A DNA stretch of 64,000 nucleotides from Lepus europaeus (Eukaryota > Chordata > Mammalia > Lagomorpha > Leporidae): positions 43,323,905-43,387,904 of the forward strand of contig NC_084847.1 of assembly GCF_033115175.1 (NCBI RefSeq), in the 5' to 3' direction. Shown one piece after another: positions 56,324 to 64,000 of this stretch (its first letter is position 1; each line of letters opens with the position of its first letter). The notes under the pieces were generated by a model. That model saw only the letters and a list, made by a program, of their open reading frames with translations. It was not told the DNA's origin and did not search any database. The position numbers were made by a program, and so were the translations under genes.

Positions 56324-56779
56324 GGGGGGGGGGGTGAGGAGTGAGAAGAAAGTTCTGGAATCGGATGCCAGTGCTAGCTGTACAACTCTGCACATATGCT
56401 GCTAGTGGATGTTCACCTTAAAATGGTGTAAAGGAACTGAGGTATAAACCAAACAGAACTGCTAATGAGTAATGTAAGTTAACATTCATTCTGATCTAGT
56501 TCTCACGATTCCCCTTGCCCCAGCCCAAAGAAATAAGAGAATGGACTTAAGTTAGGGGGATTGCTACTCCTCCGCAGGAAGCTGGAAAACCCAATGAGCA
56601 TAGCCAGCCTTGCATGTGTGCACATGGGACTTGGAGACTGTGTCACTCTGTGGCTGCCTGGCTACAGTGCTGTGTGTGCATTTGTTCCTCTGTGCGTGTG
56701 GTTTTTTGAAAACTGAAATACAGTTAACATGCTGTCATGTCTCAAATAGGATTTGATGGACATGCATAAAGCACTGTCA
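56324..56779. other. Unassigned DNA with a poly-G run
   Basis: A run of 12 G (56323-56334) sits exactly at the truncated 5' edge of the PSMC6 retrocopy. The remainder is unrecognised. Confidence 0.45.
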
Positions 56780-57095
56780 TGGGGCTGGTATTGTGTCCTA
56801 GCAGGTTAAGCCTCTGCCTGCTGCATCAATATGGGCGATGGTTTGAGACCCACTGGCTAATTCACTTTCAAATCCAGATCTCTGCTAATGCACCTGGGAA
56901 AGCAGCAGAGGATGGCCCCAGTGCTTGGGCCCCAGCATCCACATGGGAAACTCAGAGGAAGCTCCAGGCTTTATCATGGCCCAATCCCAGCAATTTGGGT
57001 CATTTGGGGAGTGAACCAACAGTTGGATGATCTCTGTGTGTCTCTCCTCCTCTCTCTGTAACTCTGCCATTCAAAAAAATATCTTTTAAAAAAGA
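56780..57095 (+). mobile_element. CSINE, older copy
   Basis: It begins GGGGCTGGTATTGTGTCC. The head is slightly deleted around the GGCATCCCAT block. It ends CTGCCATTCAAAAAAATATC. Confidence 0.9.
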
Positions 57096-59526
57096 CTGTA
57101 AAATGGTTTAGTATTTTCACCTTGTCTTCATTCATAGAAGACACTAACAGACCTGTTCAATCAAACAGCTTACAAAACAGACCCTTAATTGCATCTGATT
57201 TGAATGAGAGTGTCTGGGAGTTACTGGATGCATTTCGTCAGACTTAGAAATAAGGTAATTGTCATTTGAAACTAAATCAAAGCTCCAAACTTTTGAGTTC
57301 TAAATATAACAAATGAATAAATAAGAAAAGTTTGCTAAAATGATCAATTTCATTAGTTGTTCAGTGGCAGCAACATAAGTGTTGCCCAGATGGGTACCAA
57401 CGTCCTCAGATGATATATGAGGTCCAAACATCTCAAAACACAAGAGCCAGGAAAAGCTTATCTCATATACACAACCCTCACTGGGAGGGTCTGCATGCTG
57501 GACTTTTAGAATGGCTAGTTTGCTTAAAAATGCCTGGTGTGGACACAGCCAAGACTGTTTGCTTCTAACTGTATCACTCCTTATTAAGAAAGAGGGAAAT
57601 GTCGTTAATCAGGCACATACAACCACCCTAGTCAGTTCCAAAGGTCTCACAGGAAACAGGGTTCCCAACCACTGGTACACAGTATTTTACTGGATAAACC
57701 CAACAAGCCTCCTTCAGCAACTCAAAAAGTTCATGTGCTCATGAAGTAGCATGCATGGAACAACTGCCCAATTGGTAAAGAAGGGACTGCCTGTGACATT
57801 CACCAAGGTGGAACCCAGAGAGGTAGACCTGCCCTTCATTTCCAAAGTGAATTCCAAGATTACCAGGTAACAGGGAGATAGGGGGTAGGGAGTTCACAAA
57901 GAGAAAGAACAAATCAGAGGAAACAGTGAGCAAAAATTAGTCAGTGAAAATTTGACCTACAAATGCTTTTCAGGGCCGTTTTAATGATTACCTTAATAAG
58001 ACCAAACTGTTTCCTAGATTCACAGTCACTCCTCAAATTACATGCTTGAGAAAATTCTATGCCATTTGGGGTGGCTGTAACTCAGTGAGAGAAAGCAGTA
58101 AAGTAACACAGCGATGAACAAAGCACTGCTGCCTCCGGGTGCTGTGCGGGTTGGGCAGGGACTCCTCACTCACCCAGCACAGCTGTGACCCCGTGGCTGG
58201 TCAGTTAGCAATCACTATTTTCTCCTATCTTTAGATGCCTATGCGTGGTTCCAACTGTTCCTGCAGGGGCATGCCATCATGAGAAATGTCACCTCCCTGG
58301 GGTCTGCAAAGAGCCCACTTTCCTAATCACCACAACTGCCACAAGATCAAGTGTGGCAGAGCAGCACCTGTGCCAGCAAGCACAGCCCATGTGCCTATTG
58401 CACCTGCCCGCATGCTGCACCAACACATGTGGCACTCAGCCAGTATCTCCACTACTTTCTGCTCAGAGAAGGAACTGGCAAGAGGTGTCACACTCCTGCC
58501 CTCAGAGTCCCAAATCCAGATGGCTCAGTGGGGTTGGTGCCCAAGCAGAAAACTGGGCAACCCTGAAAGGTCGAGGCTTGGGCCTGACAGAGCCACATGC
58601 GCCCAGGTGCTCCAGGACCCTCCCCATGCCCAGCATGCACTCACCACTCACGATCGCCCATGCTGTGTAGCTCAGGAGTGGGAGCCTCTGCAGCTGCCAT
58701 GTACCCTCGGGGGCAAGTGCTACAAGGGGACCCCATGCCCAGCGCAGGCCAGCGGGACACCTCCTCTCTAGCAGCCACAGTGGTGTGCCTGGAGTTTGAA
58801 GAAAGTTTGAAAGAGTCAGGAATGGGGAGAGGAGCTGTGTCCCAACCCAGCCCCGCTGTGCCTGGTGCTGCCAGGCACAACCAAAGGTTCGCATAGGGGC
58901 ACAACTCACCCACAGCAGCCAAGCCACGGCCCTCTCACAGATGTGCTCCAGCGTGGGTTTGTCTCCAAGACAGTGGCCAACCAAGGAGGGGCAGGCACCC
59001 ACTGAAGGACAGTGGGGACTTATACACCTGATAGCCAGGAACTGTAGTCCTTTGGTCCCTCCCTCCTCACCTGGGGGCCACTGGGACTTGCACCCCTAGC
59101 TCACCCACCTGTGGGAGGCCGGCTCCTTGACAGGCCCAGCCCACAGGCTCAAAGACTGGAACCCCAGAGCCTCTGCATAGATCCTGCCTAGAGCAATGGC
59201 AGACAAAACATGTCAGTTTCTTGAAAGAGGCTGCTTGGCCTCCCCAGGTGAAAAGTCCTTGCAACACTGTTTTGCAAAGCTGAAATACAAGTCTTCCAAG
59301 ATCCACATTTGCTAAAAAACAAACAGGTAAAGCAAGTGCCATGAGGGCTTTGTTCTATCTGGACTCTGCAAAGCAAAAACAAGGCTGCAGAAGCACTCAG
59401 AGTTTAGTTTGCCTGGTGAGCTCCCAAGCAGGAAATAAGGAGAGGCAAAAAGCCCTTCTCACTCATGCTAAAAAGCCCTAGGAAACAGCAAATTCCATGT
59501 GCCTAATTGTCTTCCTAACCCTTTGC
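57096..59526. other. Unassigned, repeat-poor DNA
   Basis: This is the longest stretch without a recognised transposon. 58100-59180 is GC-richer and holds overlapping frames on both strands (161 codons plus at 58286-58771, 166 codons minus at 58502-59002). A good acceptor-like CTATTTTCTCCTATCTTTAG ends at 58233, but no donor follows at a sensible distance. No domain was recognised, so I do not call a gene. Confidence 0.4.
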
Positions 59527-59553
59527 CACTTATTCATTCATTCATTCATTTAT
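59527..59553 (+). repeat. (ATTC)n microsatellite
   Basis: About five to six ATTC units. Confidence 0.85.
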
Positions 59554-59583
59554 CCTTTTGTTGGGTATTCAACATTGATATGG

Positions 59584-59880
59584 GTGGGGAGTCATTTGGC
59601 TCAGAAGTAAGACTTGTCTGGGGATGTTCCCAACCTATGGGGGGGTGCTTTGGTTCCATTCCCAGCTCCCTTGTGCATTCCAGCAGCTTGCTAGTGGGTC
59701 GGCAGTGCTTGGGTTCCTGCCATCACATGGGAAACTCTGAGTTCTGGCCTGCTGGGCCTGGCACTGCTCCTGCTGTTGTGGACATTTTGGCTGTCAATAT
59801 ACAGATAAGAATTCTGTGTGTGTGTCTGTGTGTGTGTGCGTGCGTGCACCTGTGAGTGATGCCTTTCAAATAAAATACAC
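59584..59880 (+). mobile_element. Degraded CSINE with (TG)n
   Basis: GTCATTTGGCTCAGAAG, CAGTGCTTGGGTTCCTGCC and GGACATTTTGGCTGTC keep the SINE order. A TG/CG run at 59814-59848 replaces the CT tract. The tail is CCTTTCAAATAAAATAC. Confidence 0.75.
59814..59848 (+). repeat. (TG)n microsatellite
   Basis: An interrupted TG run with two CG variants inside the SINE tail region. Confidence 0.9.
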
Positions 59881-59907
59881 TTAATGCAGTTTTTCAAATA
59901 CACACAT

Positions 59908-60206
59908 AGCAGTGAGTATTTTGGCTCAGCAGGTTCAGCAGCTGCTTGGGATGCCCATATCCCATAGTGGAGTGCCTAGTTGAGTCCTGGCCACTCCACT
60001 TTTGATCCAGCTTTTTTGCTAAAGCACCCAAGAGATGATATATGATGGCTCCAGTACTTGAGGACTAAGGTTCCTAGCTCCAGGCTTCTGGCTTCAGCCT
60101 GGCCCATCCATGGCTGTTGCCAGCCTTTGGGGAGTGAATCAGCACATAGAGGATCTAAAAATATCTCTTTTTCACCACCTCCTATAATTTCAAATAAATG
60201 TTGCAA
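59908..60206 (+). mobile_element. CSINE, older copy
   Basis: CAGTGAGTATTTTGGCTCAGC head, diverged body without the palindrome, and ATTTCAAATAAATGTTGC tail. Confidence 0.82.
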
Positions 60207-60387
60207 AACATGGAAACCACACACACTGATCATCAAATCCTATAAAGCCAAGTAGGAATCTGAGGGACAAAGGTGTGCAGGGCAAACCTTACTGGGGGTC
60301 ACAGGTGGCCTCCGCAGAGCCAGCCCTTGAGCTGAGATCTGGAGAATGAGAAGGAGTCAAAATAACAATCCCAGAGGAAATGAAGCC

Positions 60388-61725
60388 CGAGGAATGACTC
60401 TTCAAGGTCAACACTAGTTACTGCTGACCAGTAGGAACAAAGACTTAATTCACCACATTCTGTAAGAACCAAAGCACAAAGCAAAATACCTAAATATTTT
60501 GAAAGTTTTTGTTTTGTGAAACATAGAACAAATAGGAATTTCATTTTGTCAACCGAAGTTTTAGAACCAACTATATGGCCACCTTGCCACATAATGTGCA
60601 GAAACAACAGTCCTTGCCCACTCAGACCTAAAAATGCTCTAAGAATATCATAATTAAAATAATTTCAACATTTCAAAATCTAATCTGGAAGTAAAAATAA
60701 CCTGTATTGAGGTATCCAGGACCTTAGTTTTCTAACTGCAATAAATATACTCAGTAATTGATGCTTACTTCTTAAAATTCTAGAGTCATCCTCTGATCTA
60801 GTTGCCTCTGTTGAGCCCCATATTCCCAATTAATCTAATAATATGACTGGGATACATACATTTTTACATTACATGTTTCCTCATATAACTACATTCATAA
60901 AGACAATCTAGCAGAATATATTCCTCAGGAACTTTTTCACAAAGTTAGGGAAACACTGGGTATCACAGAGGCAGAATCAAAATTCAGTGGGGCAATGACA
61001 CACAAACAACTATCTATTTGGGTTTCCCAGTCAATGCTATCACTGCTGTGCTGGAGAGCCTTCAAGGCAAACTGAGATAAACTATCTTAGCAAATTAGGA
61101 AAAACAGGAAGCAAAGCCTGCGAGCAGAAACTTCCTTTCTGGATTATCAGATCCATTTCCCAGTTCCTATCCAGAAAGTACAACTATAAATCCAGAAAAT
61201 AATACCAAAAATAAAACCTGAAAATCAACACAGTGGCTGGGCATCTTCATTGCCCACCTAACAGAAGATGCCCCCACCTGGTAGTTCACCCATGCCAGCA
61301 TCAGAATTCAGCCAGGTAGGTTCATTCCTTCTGGAACTATATGTGATACCTCTGAGCACTTATACATTTTACAATATACAATTTAAAATATACTTATAAC
61401 ATACAACATACAATTTATGATATATAACAAAAATAATTTTAATATAAAATATACTATTTAATTTGTAACATACAATATAATACATAATTTATTCTTCCTT
61501 CCACCTGGCTCCTGAATGCCCGAGTGTCCCTGACCTGTGTTAGGGGCCAGCACATGATACACACACAGAGTTCAAAAAGACTCACCAGGCAAGGATGGAT
61601 GAACCTGAGTCAGGGTCCTGGTGAATCCACTAACACTCCTCAGACACCAGTGGCCCAGCCTTCCTGCATGTGTTGCTCATCATGGCGCTCACCTCCTTGT
61701 ACCAAGTCCAGCGCCGGGGCTCTCA
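60388..61725. repeat. Segment B of a duplicated pair (partner 45645-47610)
   Basis: It aligns with segment A in the same orientation. It lacks the CSINE found at 45928-46261. Past about 61700 it diverges from copy A and continues directly into the unit shared with 50343-50640, so about 3 kb of segment A's neighbourhood (about 47320-50342) has no equivalent here. 60250-60387 looks like ancient dispersed repeat. Confidence 0.8.
61341..61725 (-). repeat. LTR-like/promoter-like repeat, copy B
   Basis: The minus strand has the splice-donor consensus G|GTGAGTC (GT at 61584-61585) at the position equivalent to copies A and C. AATAAA lies downstream (61488-61493). The AT-rich ATACAAT block is at 61365-61480. 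The TATA-containing part seen in copy C is absent or replaced. Confidence 0.45.
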
Positions 61726-61980
61726 TGGACGTGGCCAAGGCTACATCTGGCCAGGAACAGGAAACCCCCAAAACAGTACCAGGACCGTGGGAAAAGTTCT
61801 TCTTCTCCCAACTACCCACCATACCCTCCAGGACTCCTGTCACACTCCCCCCTCCCTTTCCTTTCCCCCACACGCATTTCTTAGCCTCATTTCACGCCTC
61901 CCCACATTCATGCCACCTTTTCATTCTCTCCCATTCCTCTCTGCTCCCACCTCTCCCTTGACATTCTTCCTCCTCCTACT
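61726..61980 (+). repeat. Repeat unit shared with 50343-50640
   Basis: TGGCCAAGGCTACATCTGGC, CAGGAACAGGAAACCCCCAA, then GGGAAAAGTTCTTCTTCTCC and a C/T-rich stretch with CCCCCACACGCATTTCTTAG. It abuts LTR-like copy B directly, which suggests that both belong to one longer element. Confidence 0.8.
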
Positions 61981-62639
61981 ATCCCCTTAACCCCCTTGCA
62001 TGCACACCCCAGCCCCTGCCAACACCGTGACAGCAAGGCCAACACACCAAACTCAACGCAGAAAGAGCATTTCTGTTCTTCTGGAACAGGAACTCAGTAA
62101 GAAGCATACTCTTCTGGAGGGAGCCGAAGAAGAGAACTGAGCCTAGTGATTTCCAGAAGCCCAAGGTAACCAATGTGGCCGCCTCAGGCCCAGCCTCTCC
62201 AGATCCAGGCCTGACCCTAGGGCTGCTGGGTCTCCCTCATGCTCCACCAGCAGGATCGAGGACAGCTCTTCATTGCTTGAAAAGGCTCTGAGGTTGAGCC
62301 AATGCACTGCGGACTCCCACCTGAGCACATTGGGTCAAAAGGGGTCACGCATGTGCATGCACTTCCAAGGAACAGTGCAGGGCACAGGCGCAATCCCCAT
62401 AGGTGGCTGCCATGGCACCAGGTGACACATTGGCATACTGCTACATCTAGGGTCCGATGCAGCAGGGCCACTTCCAGTCCCTCGGCTCAAGACTATGACC
62501 CAGGGAGGCTGTGGCTGATGACCCAGGTAGTCTGGACTCTACCTCCAGGCCTCGTGGGAGTCCTGAATGGAGCTCCTGCCTCCTGGATTCTGCCTGTTAT
62601 CCTGTTGGTACTTTTTCTCTCATTTCTCCATGTTAGATA
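61981..62639. other. GC-rich unassigned DNA
   Basis: Overlapping frames occur (plus 62302-62688, 128 codons, running into the L1), with no recognised domain. Confidence 0.4.
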
Positions 62640-63515
62640 CAAATGGGGATGGAGAAAGTTCAACTATCCCTATGTGCAGATGACATGATTCTATATATAG
62701 GAGATCCAAAAGACTCTGCTAAGAGACACTCAAAGCTCATAGTAGTTTGGTAATGTGGCGGGATAGAAAATCAACAGCCTTTGTATACACCAACAATGTC
62801 ATGGCTGAGAAAGAACCTCTAAGACCAAACCTGTTCAAGTAGCTACAAAGAAAATAAAGGACCTTGGAATAAATTTAACCAAGGAGGTCCAATATCTGAG
62901 AATTACAAAAGATTAAACAAAAGACTAGAATAAAATAAAAAAAAATTGAGATGCTTCTGCACTGCAAAAGAAACACTCAGCAAAATGAAAAGGCAAATAA
63001 CAGAATGGGCAGAATTATCTTCAAAGTATGCAACTGATAATGGATTAAGTACCAGAAACTTTCAAGAAACTCAACAACAGCAAAACAAACCACCCATCAA
63101 GAAATATGCAAGGGACTTCAACAGGCATATTTCAAGAAAGGAAATCTAAATGGCCAACAAACACATGCAGAAATGCTCAGGATCACTAGCCATCACGGCA
63201 ATGCAAATCAATACTATAATGGCCTTCAGGATGTGGGGGAAAGGCACCCTAGTCCACTGCTGGTAGGAATGTAAACTGTTACAGCCACTGTGGAAGACAG
63301 TATGGAGATACCTCAGAAATCTGAATATAGATGTACAATATGAGCCAGCCACTCCAGCCCTGGGAATATAGAAAAGGGAAATGAAATCAACATACAAAGA
63401 GTTATCTCTGCCCCCATATTCACTACAGCTCAATTCACAAGAGCCAAGATATGCAAGGAACCAAAATGTACATCACCTAAAGACTGAATAAAGACATTAT
63501 GGTCTATGTACACCA
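62640..63515 (+). mobile_element. L1 ORF2 fragment with deletions
   Basis: GTTCAACTATCCCTATGTGC then GCAGATGACATGATTC is the region of the FADD catalytic motif (near 62674). It continues to AATAAATTTAACCAAGG, then jumps at about 62940 to the GCTTCTGCACTGCAAAAG block. It goes on to GTCTATGTACACC near 63505. Several hundred bases are missing at the jump, and stops are frequent. Confidence 0.82.
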
Positions 63516-63533
63516 TACATACATATACAGACT

Positions 63534-63700
63534 GCACAGCCTGGCTATTGTGCATCCTGCTGCAATAAGCATAGGCCTGTGAAAACCTCTGCCTACATAT
63601 TGATTCGTTTCCTTCAATATGTTCCCATTAGTGGGTACATCCATACCGTTTTCCACATTGACAGGACTTCTTTCACATGAGAAATTGTACTGCTCCACAG
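63534..63700 (-). mobile_element. Ancient L1 fragment, reverse orientation
   Basis: GGCTATTGTGCATCCTGCTG and TTTCCTTCAATATGTTCCCA resemble the reverse of the ORF2 terminus. It is short and heavily diverged. Confidence 0.55.
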
Positions 63701-63739
63701 GTATATATTACAGAATACAGATACCAGATCAATAAATCC

Positions 63740-64000
63740 AATTTTACCTTCAAGCACTAGAGCAGCAAAGTAAATCCTAAGAAACCAGAAGGAGGAAAAA
63801 GATACGAACTAAAATAAATCCAACAGAATAGAAAATATCACAACAGAAATTCAGTGAGACCAAAATACTATTCTTGAACACTCAGTGAAACTGACAAAAT
63901 GTTTATCCACAGGAAACAAGGGAAAAAAGGGAACAGACTCAAGTGACTTCACAACAGAAACGACAGAGAGGACACGGTTACCTACCTTACCAAAATAATA
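63740..64000 (+). mobile_element. Ancient L1 ORF2 fragment running off the window
   Basis: CACTAGAGCAGCAAAGTAAATC and GAAGGAGGAAAAAGATACG, then AAAATAAATCCAACAGAATAG, resemble the segment between endonuclease and reverse transcriptase. It is truncated by the window end. Confidence 0.55.

Noticed and set aside
58286..59002. 161-codon plus and 166-codon minus overlapping frames
   Set aside because: They are mutually antisense, in GC-raised DNA, with no domain recognised and no donor to go with the acceptor-like site at 58233. They are kept only as a conservation test.
1..64000. CRISPR arrays, operons, phage or plasmid genes, tRNA or rRNA genes
   Set aside because: No regularly spaced repeats with unique spacers, no closely packed frames and no ribosome binding patterns were seen. 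The only tRNA-like sequences are SINE heads and MIR.

Overview
The window is nuclear DNA of a lagomorph, most likely European rabbit (Oryctolagus cuniculus) or a close relative. The diagnosis rests on about three dozen copies of the tRNA-derived C-repeat SINE (CSINE) on both strands and many copies of a rabbit-type L1 with a characteristic 3' UTR and a G-rich terminal segment. Nothing looks bacterial, plasmid or phage. I see no intact protein-coding gene. Nearly every long open frame is a by-product of SINE, L1 or simple-repeat sequence.

Layout. 1-2221 is GC-rich, unassigned DNA. 2222-6170 is an old plus-strand L1 with SINEs in and beside it. 6172-6700 is the first of three copies of an LTR-like or promoter-like repeat. 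6701-9299 is mostly unassigned. 9300-12715 holds two ancient minus-strand L1s. 12716-15596 is low-repeat DNA with one well-formed candidate exon (13630-13721). 15597-20540 is a long, 5'-truncated plus-strand L1 whose ORF2 is broken by stops and by a second L1 inserted with an inverted 5' part. 20712-24403 has an old L1 3' end and scattered SINEs. 24565-29815 is an ancient plus-strand L1 whose 3' end, with adjoining retrovirus-like sequence, is tandemly duplicated. 29800-36194 is probably decayed endogenous-retrovirus interior on the minus strand, invaded by SINEs and by a minus-strand L1 with clear target-site duplications. 36195-43737 is a stack of L1 fragments. 44181-50640 and 59908-61980 contain a duplicated segment pair (A and B). 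51118-52762 has MIR copies and an L1 3' end. 54620-56323 is a processed pseudogene of the 26S proteasome ATPase subunit PSMC6 on the minus strand, split by two SINEs. 57096-59526 is GC-moderate unassigned DNA, and 62640-64000 is rearranged L1.

The visible story is layered transposition. The oldest layer is MIR and an ancient mammalian dispersed repeat. Above it come degraded L1s, then retroviral sequence, then rabbit-type L1s, then SINEs with target-site duplications still readable. The items most worth following up are the candidate exon, the three-copy LTR-like element with a shared splice-donor motif, the A/B segment pair with a SINE only in copy A, the tandem L1/retroviral duplication, and the twin-primed L1. 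I found no convincing evidence of a new functional system. Boundaries were read by eye and are usually good to about 10-20 bases, and less good for old repeats.
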